From: Anas platyrhynchos
Lineage: Eukaryota; Chordata; Aves; Anseriformes; Anatidae
Length of the DNA stretch: 64,000 bases
Reading direction: 5' to 3'
Assembly: GCF_047663525.1 (NCBI RefSeq)
Contig: NC_092589.1
Location: forward strand, 26,905,001 to 26,969,000
Numbering within the stretch: the first letter of the stretch is position 1; every line of letters begins with the position of its first letter. The position numbers were made by a program, and so were the translations under genes. The notes beneath the pieces are model-generated. The model worked only from the letters and a program-made list of their open reading frames with translations, was not told the DNA's origin and ran no database searches. Shown in pieces: positions 25,798-39,491 of the stretch.

Positions 25798-28700
25798 ACC
25801 TGGGCCCCTGTCAGCCAAGCTGTGGAGAAACCACTGCCCTGCATGGCCAGCTGGAAGGAAGCTCCATGCACCGTGAGATGGACAGCTCCTGCAACACACA
25901 GTCCTCCTGAAACCAATGAAAACAAATTGACACTACTCAGATGCTAGCCGCCCTAAAATTAATCATATGATTCACTAGGAAACAAATTCTTCAGTTTAAA
26001 AGTTACCAGCAACAGTTGTCTCTTCTGGGCCTACTGCTCCCACAGAAGAGCCAAATAAAAGACCATTTGAAAAGGTCATCGCTCGTTTTAACGTAAAGCA
26101 ACTGGCTTTGCTTTGACTGCAGAGGAATGTGACTTAAATTAGGCCGGCTGACTGTGCTGAAGAGGATTACAGTTTCTCACATGTTCCTTAGCATAGCCCA
26201 ACCACGGATGGTGACTTCTCTGGCTAAAACCATTGGAGGAGATTCAACCCTGCCCTTGGGTATTTGCCCCCATGAAGAGAAAATAGATGGAAATGGAGTT
26301 GCCAGAAGAAGCTGTTGAGGGCATCAACAGGATTCCAGCAAAAAAAGACCTTCCTCGGATCAAAGAGGATGATTATTTTTCATTCCTCACCCTCCTCCGC
26401 CCCCAGGTAACTGAGAGCTGCTGGGTTCAGCTGGGGAAGAAAGGGGGATGGAGCAGTAAGAGGTGATCTGTTTTTGTTAAGGGAACGTATACAACAAATA
26501 ACAGCTGCAAAGGCTCCCTGGGGTATTGAAGTCATTATAATTCGGGGGTTTTCTTCCCCAAATCAGGCTTTAATGGGAAGCAACTTTTACCCTTTCTAAA
26601 GCAGCACTCTACACAGTAAGCTTGTTAAGCTTGGAAAGTGCTTTAGGAGCCCCTGGGATGAAAGGTGCTCTAGGAATGAAAGCTGATATTTACGATTATT
26701 GCTTGAAAGGAACAGAGAGGAACACTAATGTAAAATATGAATGGCTGCTAGTGCTAAAAAACGTGTTGTTGACTTTGTGCCAGGGAAGATAGTTCCAGCT
26801 CTCAAACCTGGATGACAAGGATTTAGGAGGTGCAAGAAGTGGAAGAGACTCCTGCAAATAACAGCAAACGCCAACAGGCGTGATATGTAGGGCAAATAGG
26901 TGTCTTATGGGTTTTTCTTTTCTTCCTCCTAAAGTGCAGGCTGTACGATCTCTTTCACCCCAACTCAACCAGCCAAAACAGGCACCCATTAACCACCACA
27001 GTAAGTACTGCTGCTCTGCACTCCTTTTAAAGGAGGAATCTCCTGATCCCTTAGGACAGAAGGGGAGAGACATATCCTTTGTAAGTGATCATATGTAATG
27101 GATTGGCCTGAGCAGGCTCATATCTAATCTCACTTAACGTACTATAAAGCAGAATCAACTCCAGACTAACGTAAATTAAACTTCTCTATTTTATAAAGCT
27201 ATGAGAGAAGACAATAAGGCTATCAGGCTCTGCTCCTGCAAATGCTACCTGCATGCTCTCAGCTTGCATAAATCTCTTCTGTTGATTTCACACTGGGCAT
27301 CTGGCTCCCTGATGTGGCACTCCACAGCTCTCAGGGAGGATGTTTTTCCATACAGTGCTGGTACTGAGAAATCTTCACCTTAGTCTGCCAGTCTTCCATT
27401 TTTTCACTGACAAAAGCTCAAAGAAAACCCTTAGAGAGAAAGATTTCTGCTTCTTCAGTTCTTCAAAAACGAGATCAGAAGTGACTGCAGAAGAAACCTT
27501 CAGAGCAAAAACCCACAGGATCTCAAGAAGGGATTTTTTTTTTTAAATATAGCAGAGAACACAGCATGCACGAGAGGCTGAAAGCTAATACACACCATAC
27601 ACATTTAAACTAGATATAAGGTGCCTTTTTTTTTTTTTTAACAAGTGAGTGTGATTAACCGCAGCAATGAATTATCAAAAAGGGCTGCCTTCTCCAGTTC
27701 TCAGGCTTCAAATGCCTTTCAGACACACACTGAATGTCTCTAGGGACAGGGAGATCATGCATTAGCACTCTACCCAGGCTGGAAAGCCCCTGCATCACTC
27801 TGGGCAAGTCTTTAAACCCCTCCATGAACCATTTTCACACTTTCTAACATGTTTACACCACTTGCCAGCCAGGAGAACCCTCTGAAAGCTTGCCCTGGGT
27901 CACTGGAGCCATGCCTCCCACTCTGGAGAAGTAGTGTCACCAAGCCAACACCAAAGGGACAGGTTGTACCAGCAGCCCCTTGCTGGTGCACGGCCACCAC
28001 GCTGGTACAACCTAAAGGGAGCGAAGGGAAAAACCCCAAGATCCCCATGCAGTGTGTGCCGCTGCTCACGACTCCATGCATCCCAGCAGGGTCTGGGGTG
28101 CAGGGCACTCCTGCCAGCTCCTCTCCTTCCACACTGTTCCCTTTTTAGGCACAGCCTAGTGCTGATGAGTCTGCAATAGAAATAACAGAAAGTCCTTGGC
28201 CTTTTTTTTTTTTTTTCTTTTCCCTGCAGCTATTTAGGCCAGCTCTGGCTAATCGTGCTTTCTAACTTAGACTCAGTCACTGCCATGGCAACCATTTCAA
28301 CACGCAGTTCACAGACTGCCTCTGAGATGTACAGCCCCTCTGAGAAACACGTACACCTTGATGCTTCACGAGAGGCATTAAGAGAGGAGAGCTATCATCT
28401 GCTACACTGACACATTTTTTTCTACCGTCTTACCTCTGGCAGCATGAATATCTGCTTTCAGCTCTGAATAGCTCATCACTTCTGTCCCCATTCCCTCCCC
28501 CCAAAATAGGTTCTTTAAAAATTGGCACAGATTTATGAAGATGAAAGAGAAAGGTGTAGGAAGGGAAATGCACTTGGAAATTCCACTCTCTGGCATCCAA
28601 ACTCACCCGTGCAAGAATGCGGCAAAGCCTGTCCTATTGCTGCTGTGAAGGAAATCCTGTTTTGCTCTGTTGTGTCACCATGGAAAGGGAGAAAGCTTCT

Positions 28701-31700
28701 GGGGCTTGCTTTCGGTTTTTCTCAAACCCCAGGAGAGATGGCAGCCAGGAAGCAGGGTGGGTGCTGCTCTCCCCTGTTTGCAAAATATTCCTGCTGTTTA
28801 CAAACACAACTGTCCTGCAACATGTATAACCTGATCTGTGCTTGTCCACGTGTAGGGAGCAAGACTCAGACGGCACTGGCAAAGCATCTGCCTGGAACAT
28901 TTGCACCCATTTTCCAACTGCCAGCTCCGAGGACGTTGCTCGAGATCTGCACCTAGGTTTGCTTTGGCTGGTCGTGATGCCTGGCCCTGACACCTGGCTG
29001 GCACAGGAAGGTGCTGCAGCGAGGTGCTGCACCATGCTGCTTACCAGCCACAGATCATTTATTCTGCTCACACGTAACACGCTCTTCTTCCCGGTGCAGT
29101 CAGAGAGGAGGCTGTGACTGCTAGCATCACAGTGTAAAAAAAAAACCCTTATTCATTTCTTTATGTAATTGTGGCTGCCCTGTGGAAGAACCTGATTGCA
29201 TGTCTTGAATGTTTTCTTTTATGTGTGTGCAGGTTTCCAATACATATGGATATAGTGCGTGTGGTGTCATGCTGACCCTGACCAGGTGTAATTACATCAT
29301 CTGTTCCTTTCTTCCCATCTTCTTCTGCATTTATATCTCTGTCCACTGTCAGCAGGCCAGCAGCCACAAGCACGACCTGACCCCACCCCTACCACCTACT
29401 TGCCATTAGGCAAGAAAAATGCTTCTGCTGCTGACCAAGGGAGAGAAGAAATCCAGGTGTACCCACAAACAAATACAAGTCAGTGCACCCAAAGTAACCT
29501 GGGTGACACCTCAGATTTCGGCTTGAATGTACCGCTCAGTCCCCTGATGTCAGCAATAAGAGAGCCACCCTCAAACACGATTCTTCACACTGCTATTTTC
29601 TCTAGGAACAAAATTTGACAGAGACAGACCAGAGACGGCAGCAGTCCCTACGGCAGGCAGATAAATCTGAACCAGTAGGTAAATAATACATTGCAGTGGC
29701 CTTTGCCCTGTTATTTTAACGCATGCACATGTAGGCAGACACGCTATTTCGTAAGCCCTGCATATGCACTTCTCAATCAAGTATCACTTATATATACCAT
29801 CTTCCACTGAAATCAAACCTCTGAGATGGCTGAAGTTAGGAAACACGGTGTGTGCTCAGAGAGAAACATCACGGATAGTCTAGCAAATCTCGGGGACTTC
29901 TCGACTGCAAATAGACTGCCTGGGGGACCCGGAGCCTCAGCTGTCCTTTCTAATCCGCCACCTAAAGTCAAGACCAAGGTTGGCAGGAGGAAAATATAGG
30001 ACACAAGCTTTTAGCCCACATATTTTAATGTTAATGCATTCCTGTAACTATAATAAGCACAGACAAAATTATGATAGCTCTGTGAGACTGGGAATACTGT
30101 CTTTATGGCATGTGTGTGCCATTGGCCTGATACTTCACCGAGTCAAACTTCTACAGATCACTGCAATGACTTTTGCCACACTCCCCTTTCCCAGCGTGTC
30201 CTCTGCTGGCAGCCTCTCACTCCTCTGTGCGTAAGGAAGCACTCTTGTTAGAGAGGGCACAGGGACAACAGCTGGAAACGAAGCTGGAAGTCCTCTCTTT
30301 CCCATGTCCCACAGAAGGTAACTTGTAACAGACGGACTGGCAGCATCTAGAGCAGAAAATCAAAGCCTGAACCAGGGCACAGGCAGAGGAACTCGGCCAT
30401 CCCTACCTCCAGCCCTCAGCACAGCTCTGGACACTTTTTGCCCAGGCCACCAAATGCTCCCCACAGCATTCCCAAGCACAGCTCGGGAGTTAGCGTGGGT
30501 CAGGGACTGCCCCCAGTAGGTAGTTTGTACGTGGCCGTGTGATTTAGGAGGGCAAGATCTGTACCCCCACGGACGGTGTCCCTCAGCCAGAGCGCAGCTC
30601 CTGCCCCTGCCCACCCTCGTGCCACCTGGGCTTGTGCCTCGGGCTCCAGCCAGCGGCCAGTTGACCTGCCTCTGCTGTGATGAAACCGGGACCCATCCCC
30701 GAGCCAGCTGCACAAACCCTCTCCTCCACTTTGCTCCAGTGCAAAGTCCAACGAGCCGACTTCAGCTACAGGTGGCTCAGACCGGCACACTTGATGCTGT
30801 AGAAGGGGAGTGGAGAAGTGCTGGCAGAGTCAGTGCCACCTCCCAGCTGGGCGCTGAGCCTGCCCCTGCTTTGCCCCACCAGCACAGAGCCCACCAGCTG
30901 AGCTTAGCCCTAGGTGGCTCCTGGGCGTACCTGAGATGTAGACAGAGGGCAGGCGATGCTGTGCTTCCTGACGGCCTGGCCAGCCCTTCAGGCTGCTCAC
31001 AGGGCCACCCTTCCTCTCTTCTGTGAACACATAGCACACCTCTCAATGGCAGGAGAGCAGCAGCATTTGCTTAGTTTGCTTTCATGCAGCAGCCCAGGCA
31101 GCGTGGCTTCGCTCCACGGTACCGAGCTAAGGAAAGCCGTGCAGAAACCTGCATCGTGCACTCTTCCCATTTGCTTTGGGATCCAGTGTTAGGAGTTGTC
31201 CTGCTTTCCGTCAGGAAATTCAGAGGATGTTTCTTACTCGTACTTATAAAATACCGAGGTCCTGTCATGCTCCAGGGGAGGGCGCTGGCATGGGAGAGAG
31301 CTCAGGCCTGTTCCACTGGGGCAATTCCCATCCTCCCAAGCACATCAGCAGAGATTGCAGGCAAAAGCAAACATTGCAAAAATCTGTTTGAGGTAAAGCA
31401 CAGAAATTGCTTGAATGGGTTTTTAACCCTTTTTCTTCTTCCTAATAATGAGCTTTTTTTTTTTTTTACAAGCACACTCCTGGAATGGGAAGCCTCATAG
31501 TTTAGGGATATGTTCACGCTGGGAACGTTCACGTGACCTTTCAGATCACATTCCTCCTATTTATAAGAGTATTAGTCATCAGCTTAGAGAGCAGAACTAA
31601 TACCATGTTTGTTAAATGACTAAATGTGCACTATGAATAACCAGCGGTGGGTATTTAAAACCGCAGCTCCATCCAAGAGCACACAGAGAATCCACAGCTA

Positions 31701-32620
31701 GCACATGTTTAGACAAAGCACAAATAATAACACTGCACGTAAAATACATCTGAGAGGCAGTTTGAAGGCAGTTCCCCGCAGGAAACGAGGGCTGAATTCA
31801 CTGAATAGATTGTTTTCCAGAGATAGCTCACCTAGTTATCCACACAGCAGAGCTGGCAACAGAGCACGGCAGCTGAGCAATGAAACGTGATGGAGCACAA
31901 CTCCCCTGTGCTGCAGCCCGGCCATGATGCTGCACAGAAAATGTCGGGAGCGTCCTGCTGGAAGTGTGCAACTCTGTCACTGGCAAACCCCGAGGTTTAG
32001 GAGCTCTGAATAATGCCCAACTCGCTACCTAATGTTGCTCAGCTTAGCTTGAGGGGAAACGCAATACAAACTGTGTTCGCTATTGGCCTCGACACGTTTG
32101 CAAGCCCCAGCCAAGGTGAGCAAGCTTTGCACATCCCAGATGCTAGCAGTGCCTGCAGCACACTGCCACGAGCAGTGCCAGTTCCTGGGGCAGGAGGCAT
32201 GGCACCTGCCAGGCACCCAGGGCTTCCCTGCTCCCTGTGTGCTGCATGGGAAGCACTTTGCAGGATGAAATGAATGCAGTCAGTGCACTCGGACCACTCT
32301 GGTGAAACCAAACGAGAGAGGCAGGAGCACATCTGGAGCAGAGGCAGAGTGAAGGGCAAAGGCGTGGGAGGAACAGGACGATGGAAAGTGTTTGGCCACT
32401 TCTGGCCAAACCTTGGGGCGAGGACGGACAGTACCAGTAAGAGGCACGGGGCTGCAGCCACGTGGCAGCTTCAGGGAGCCGCCCCTGCCAGCAAACCTCC
32501 GTGGTGTCAACACAGCCCGAGGGAAGAAAGCGCCAGGCTGCAGGCAGCGGCCAAAAGGCTTGGTGGGACCGTGGCAGCTGAAGGTGCAAATATCACTTCC
32601 TTATTGCAGCCTGCGCAGCG
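25798..32620. other. Intergenic, no gene recognised
   Basis: No supported exon. T runs lie near 27,534, 27,627, 28,202 and 31,448. A few TATA-like and AATAAA sequences occur at the frequency expected for AT-rich DNA. Confidence 0.45.
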
Positions 32621-32919
32621 CGGAGGATGTTTTGAATGGCAGTGAATCACCTTGTAATCACGGCTGGTGCGTCCCGGCCGCCGTGTATCATCAGGCCCTC
32701 CTCTGGGTCAAGCAATCACTTGAGGGTGAATCAGCGCCGCACAGGTTTCTCCTGGCGCGGGCGGGCAGCGAGCTTGCAGCCTGCCCCAGCCAGGCCGAGC
32801 AAACGCCCCACCTCGCCTGCCCAGCCCTCAGGAGGCAAGGGGCAGCCCTCGCTCGTGTCTGGGCCAGGTGGGGGAAGGGTTCGCCAGGTCTCACCCCCGC
32901 CCTGTTGCTAATATCAAGT

Positions 32920-33090
32920 AATAATAGTGTTTAGCACTTCCATAATTACCTTTGCACTCTGGTATCACAGGCACAGCTGAATTGGAAGTCATTAAGATCA
33001 TTATAATGGGCTTCAGTGGATCCTTTCAGTTGGAGGCATTATTTAGCCAGGCCTCATTTTCGTGGTTATATCTGAATAAGCACTATGCAT
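32920..33090. promoter_or_regulatory. Candidate conserved non-coding element
   Basis: An AT-rich, CpG-poor block with several ATAATTA/TAATAAT-type cores, lying between GC-rich neutral-looking sequence on both sides. The abrupt change in texture is the main evidence. Function is inferred. Confidence 0.25.
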
Positions 33091-36000
33091 TGAGGTGAGG
33101 TTCACAGATGAGACACTCCTGCATAAAGGCAGTCTCCTACTTGCAAAAGCAGAGTAATGTCATTATGCATCATGTTTCACCAGACTTCAAAATGCCGAGG
33201 AAGGTAAGTCAGGTTATAACCGGCTCCACCTGTGACTTGCAGGAGCTGCAAGGCTCTTCCCATGGACGGGCACTTGGGAAAGCTCTGCCCTGAGCTCCTA
33301 CACACGGCAGGCATTTCTCAGCAGCCACCATTCTGGAGGCTTTCACTGGTCAGTGCAAGTAGCCACCACGAGCAGGTGTCAGCTCAGCAGCTCTTCCCCT
33401 GGGGGTAAAGAGGAAGGGGCAGGAGGCCGGCAGCCCTGGGAGCACCTTGCATGGGGAACGGGAGAAGTGTGCTAACCCAGGGAAGGTGCTGGCTGCTGGC
33501 CTGAGCTCAGACAGGGGCACACGGACATGAGGCTGTGCTGGCCTGGCTGCTGCTGGGGCCAGTGAGCAGAAAGGTGGTCAGGGCCCCCTGGAGAAGAGGG
33601 ACCTACTGATCCCACGTCTATACTTGGCCATGCTTCTGTGTGTGGCCTTTAAATAAGGAAGTATTAAGTGCCCCTTTAATTTTGGGTACCTCATTTCCCT
33701 GTTCAGAAATGCAAATAAAGGCACTTAACTTCTCCCGTTTTTGTTTGTCATTTATATTTCGGCTGGGAATCCCTTGGGAAAACATCAAGGGTTTCTAGGT
33801 GTTCCTGTCTTACTAATAATAAAAGTAATGTGCTGGTTTTGTCATCAGAGAAGAAGGAAATGTTAGCACACGGAACAAACACTTGTACTGCAATTTCTTG
33901 TGTTTAGAAAAAGAACAAAAAGATAATGGAGCGTAAGACTTTGACCAAGAGCAAAGGTAAAATCACGGCGGCTGACTCAGTGCAACAGAAAGGACTTAAC
34001 ACAGTTGGCAGCGTTTCAGCCTTCTCGGGAACTTGAACATGGGAATTTGTCAAAAGCAGTATAACATATCCACAATACCAGCATGAAAATAAAGGTAACT
34101 GTTGGGCAAAAGCATTATTTTCACTAGTATGAAAGTATTTCGAGCACAAGCACAAACCTGTGTTTATTTGTTGGTGTGCAGTTACTGTCAACACACTGCA
34201 AACTGTCAACACAACCAACCCAGAGAATCCAGCCCTGCACTGCTGTCCCCAAACACAGAGGAAATGCCAGCTGCTCTCCTAATGTGCTTGTGACCGAACT
34301 GCTCAATCCATTCCCCAGGAACAGGTGAGAACACAAGACCCAAACAAGCTTTGGTGCAGTTTAGAAATGCAGCTGAGGCACAAAGCTGCAGCTCTACTTG
34401 AAGACAAGCTAGCTTGTATAAAAAAACATCGAAAAGCAGTGGTATTTCCTGAGCTCTGGCTGTATCTATGCTGTAAAGGAGTTTCCCATGCTGTTTCCTT
34501 AATTAGCACAAATATGCTGACAACATTCTCCATGCTGAAATCAAGCCATAGGCCACTAAAAAGTTTATCTATCTGCGCATCCAAATTTACCACGTGCTGA
34601 GACGACATGTTCCAGTGCTGTAATCAGTACCCACATTATAACATGGCTTCGTCATGCATCCAGTTGCTGAAACAGACTTTGATGTCCCAATATGAAACCT
34701 ATTTGTCCTGCAGTCAGCAAATACGGAAAGTGCCAATATATACATTCGATGTTTTGCAAGTGCTGGGACTGTGTGCTGGCACTTGCTGGACCATGTTGAC
34801 CACCGCGTGAATTTAAAAATATGATCCAGTTGAATTAGAGAAATAACATGATCTGAAGGCCAGATTCTAATCTTATTTAATCTGAAATAAACATGGAATA
34901 ACTCATTCGGCATCCAGTAATTTACTCTGGTTTCACCATGGAGCGATCAAGGCCGCTGTTATCTCTTTACACAGTTTGACCTGAGTTTAGTCCTGTCAAC
35001 AAGACATGTTATAATACGATCATGCGGCAGTCAAACAGAAAAGACAGCATGCCAATACGGTAAATACTGTAGTACCAGCCCTGGGGAAGAGTTTAGCAAC
35101 CTTGTGACAGGTAGGGTTTAAGTGTGTGAACCCTGAGCCTCGCTCCCGAGACAATTTTTGCTTTGTTGGTAATGCAGCTGGCAGGGCTAATTCCAAAAGC
35201 AATTTATGCCTGGCCAGCTCATAGCTAATTCTGAGTGAAAGCTGTGACAGCTAACGCCGTTTCCTCCCGGCCAAGGCAGCCAATTTTCCGGGACTGGTTT
35301 GGTAAGGTGCTGCCTGCTGCCTGGACAGGGCCCTGCAACGTGCGGGGGTGAGCGGTCGGAGCCCTGCTCCCCAGCCCCGGCTGTCCTGCAGCGGTGCTCC
35401 CCCGGCACCCTGCACCGCGGCTTCCAGGAATCCACCTCCGTTGCTGCTGCTCCGTGGCGTCACGGCCCAGATCTTCCCAGAATCACTTGGCACCGACGTG
35501 GCCAGACAGCATGGCAGGTGGCCCTGCCAACAGAGCTGCTGCCTGGAAAATCTGCCCTGTGGACGTAAGCTGAGCATCTCGCCGTCACCCGCTGTACCTC
35601 TTAGCTGGATACAAGGTCACAGTTGTGAGAGAAACATGAATGTGTCTTTGATGACATTGACATACATTACCCATAGTTTCTTGCCAAAAAGAAAAAGAAT
35701 GCCAGAAAGTGATGCCCCGTGAAGAACAAATTAGATCTCATTCTGTGTCCCTTCACCCTCAGAGAAGGGCTTTGAATGTCACTGACTTCGGAGCTGAAGC
35801 TGTCACCCAGCCCACAGCGAACGAAACCAGGGTGACAGCTACATTCGTCGCCTGCCTGCTGAGGGAGCTGTTTTCTTCCCTGTTTTATTCCAGGCCACTT
35901 TATGCGTTTCAATAATTGCTCTTCAGTACCATAGGGCAGCTTTAGGACACAAACTTGATGCCGTGCTGAGCTGAAATCCAAACAACTGAAAGCCTGGGCC

Positions 36001-37857
36001 TAGGCAGAGCAAGCTGTGCGATTCAGTAACGCAAACTAAGGCGAGCAGTTTCCTCTTCCCAACCCCATTCCTTCTCCCTGAAAGATAGTTTGCATGTTTT
36101 ACCCGAATGGAAGCCCCAGCCTACACACCAAGAAAACTTGCCTACTCTGGGCTGTGCGTCAGCACGAGCCAGAGGGCTGTAAGTCAGACAGGGAGCAGGC
36201 AGGCAGCTCACTCAGGAAGGCTTCCCCGAGGTTCCCCATTGTGCTAAAGCAGCAGAAAAAAAACATTCACCCCAAGACTGACATACCTTTGCCTCCCACG
36301 GAGCTCAGTACAGATCACGATTGCTCATATGTAGAGAACAGAACCTTGCAAGCCTAGTGTCATTTACACTGGTTTTACACGGGTTTCTTTGCCTCCTTTG
36401 GAAATACCCCATCTTTCTTTGGTGTTGCCAAGATCAAACCTGGCTCAGTCAGCAGCTCTGAGCACTGTTAAGATCTGAGTCTTCCTTCCCTGAGAAAAGG
36501 CCAAAAGCTGCTCTTCCTCTCCTTCAGTTCCTTCCCACCGAAAACAGAGTTAGAGAAGCTCACAACGGGAAGGCACAGGCAGCTTGGAGCCTGCAGACCA
36601 TTCACTGAACACAGGCAAGCGCCACACAAACTTGCCCGCAGCCCCACTGCTGGTGGGCCTGACCAGGAGGTACCACCAACACAAATGAAAGCTTCCACAG
36701 TCCCCTTTCTCTGGAGGGTTTCTGCTGCACTGCCAAGGCTAAACTGATGATTTAAGATGTTGAGGTCTTCCCCTCTAGAAATAACTCCATAAGCACCACT
36801 CTTGGCACATACTGCACTGGAGCTGGCATCCTGTTTTCTAGCCCTTGCCATGGCAGCTTAAGAGAGGTTTCAGCCCGCGCCCTGTTTATAAACTCAGCTC
36901 AGAAAAACACCAGGTTTTAGTTTGCTGGCAGAAGGCCAACAGGCCTGACCTTGATCATTAGCCGTATAGGCATTACACTACAGAACTAGAGAGTGCTAAG
37001 ACAGCAAATGCACAAGACTGATGGCTTGAGAGCAGTCCAGGCCCATTTCTCACCCCACGGGCAATGCTGTGACCAGTGAACATACCACGACATGCTACGC
37101 AGAGAAAATCTCCTTCCCTGACAGTGTGCAACCCTGTGCCGTGGTACAAGCCTGGAGCAAGGATGTACAGATAGCTTTGGAGGCAGGATTGCTCATTTAT
37201 TTATCACAAAACTCAGATGAAGTTGTACGACTTATATTGCTATAGGGCAAGGAGTGGAGGCAGACAGACAGACTTTTTACATTTCCAGTAGACTTGTTTT
37301 AGCAACTGACGACATATGGGAACAGGATTCTCCAAATTTCCCTTAGCTCAAGAAAATGAACTCATATTTCCCCATGTCTCATTAGTTCTGCAGTCAGCTC
37401 CCGAACCTAGTCAGGCGCTATTTAAAGCCCCAGGCCCCATATGCCTCTCAGCTAGCTCTTTCCCTGTGCTGTGCCCCCTGCGCTCCCAAAGGGAACAAGA
37501 CCCTAGCTCCAGGAAATCATTTTCCATAGAAGCTGACTGAAATGTCTCTGTTCTTCCCTCAGAAATTAGGCGTGCCTAGAGCCAGGGGCTTGAATTTACC
37601 AGAACTCAAAGAAATAAGCTGCTTATGCAGGTGAAATTTGATAGAGACAGTGGAAATAAATGGCAGCTCGATATTTGAGGAGTTTCTGTGCGCTGTTCCG
37701 CTTGCATCTACTAGCCCACAGGTGCCCTACAAGCTAAAGATATTTCAGCTGACTTGTTTTTTCATGCCACCCTCACACGTTTCTAAAAGCATCCCTGCCG
37801 CTCACATGCCAGCAGGTGCTGACTTGCTTGCACACAGCCCTCGCAGTGACTGTGCCG
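33091..37857. other. Intergenic, no gene recognised
   Basis: No supported exon, RNA gene or transposon. Ordinary mixed-composition sequence. Confidence 0.45.
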
Positions 37858-37975
37858 CACACACGCAGCGCAGGTGAGCCCCGCGTTGCCGCCGTGGGTG
37901 CGGAGCCATCGCCCCACCCGCGCGGTCACGGTCACGTTCTCCTCAGCGAAACCCCCGCACGGCCGCTTCCAGAGG
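37858..37975. promoter_or_regulatory. Compact intergenic CpG cluster with a consensus splice donor
   Basis: I count about 16 CpG dinucleotides in roughly 115 bases, far above the surrounding sequence. CAG|GTGAGC, a near-perfect donor, lies at 37873/37874 on the plus strand inside it. This could be the promoter and first exon of a non-coding transcript, or an unmethylated enhancer. Confidence 0.35.
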
Positions 37976-38263
37976 GAGCCTGCGCTCCCTCTCCTCCACC
38001 CCTCTGAGCTCAGCAGTTGGGAACATGGAGGAAAACGTGTGGCCACGCAAGCTCGGGATGAGCAAACAGCCAGCCCACGCTCTGTCCGGCAGCGCTGGTG
38101 CCAGGTTACGTGGGGACGTGGCAGCGGAGCCCACATACCGCTGCTGGGCTGCGAGCACTTCAGAGCCGACTGACTCGACTCAGGAGACCGAAATATAAAC
38201 AGTACTTTTCTGGGAGGAGCGGCTCGCATCCAAATACTCCCCCATCTTAGTCACAGGTTGAAA

Positions 38264-38276
38264 TAAATAAATAAAC
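38264..38276. repeat. Short (AAAT)n repeat
   Basis: About three AAAT units. Confidence 0.75.
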
Positions 38277-39468
38277 AGAGGCCTCCTAATCTCGCAGCTG
38301 GCCTGCTCGCAGCCATGTGACTGGCACCAGCCTGCACCCTGAGGTGAAATACGGGCCCCAAAGCCGGCTCCTGGCTTCGGGTACCCCGATGGCACAGGCG
38401 GGACTCGAGGCAGCCCCTAACGGGGCAGGCGTAAGGGAACACCCACCTGGCAGAAAGCAGAGCCCAGCTGCACGCCACCTGCTCCATCGCACTGACATCA
38501 GGGAAATACTGAGGGGGGCCAGGCCGCATTTAACCTAGAAATCCTCCTGTGACCACGTGGACCCGAGGTGAAGCAGAGCAGACCCGGGGCTGCTCTCCAT
38601 CCCGCGCAGAGCAAGGGAAGCAGGAGCCAGCGGGGGACCAGGAGGATGGAGACGATGGCTGCCTCCTTCCTCATCCCTCAGTGAGTGCCAGGAGCCAGGA
38701 GGGAGCCGTGGGGCATCAGCCCAGAGTTGCTCTGCTTCTTGTCCTCCTTCCTGCAGCATCTGCAGGACAGAAAGCTAAGCAGACCTTGGATCAGCACAGC
38801 ACTCATCGTGCTGCCTCGTGAGCTGCGAGTCTGGCCCAAGCTCCCGCGTGTGCCTGAAAGACAATCCCGGCATCAAATGTATTCCTCCTCTTAATCCAAG
38901 CTAGAAATGGCTCCTCAGCCTCCAAGCTCACTAGGCTACATTAAAACATCTAAGTATAACCAGGAATGCAGCTGGAGGAAAACTTCAGGACATTTAAGCA
39001 TAGGGTGAGCAACCACGAACATATATTTTTATAAGAGCTATCCCAATGGGCTCCGAGAGCTAAGTACAGTATATCTGCCTGTTGCTAATTATATTTACTG
39101 TGGGTTTTTTTTCATGCTGAAGATGAGTCAGAAAAAGAAAAAAGTCCTTTATTGTTGTGGAAGCAGAAGGATGTCTCCTGAGGGTGTATGTAATGCACTA
39201 CTGTCACGGCATGACAATGGAAAAACTGACTGCTGAGCCAACCAAACCCCCATAAATACCTAATGATATCTCTTCTGGCCCAGATTTCCTGCAAGTCGGT
39301 GCCTGAACTGCATACAGAATGACAATCAATATGAAAGGATCTCTCTTCTCAACAGAGACAGAATTTAAGAGCCCAGCTGAGCATTATATTCCCGTTCATA
39401 CAAAGAAATCCTTTCAGAAGTCTGTCACAATAACCTAAAGGTGGTGATCCAGCAAAAACGCTACCAGG

Positions 39469-39491
39469 CCTCTCCTCACCCTCTCCTCACC
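39469..39491. repeat. 11-bp direct tandem repeat
   Basis: CCTCTCCTCAC occurs twice in a row, followed by a degenerate third unit. Confidence 0.75.
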
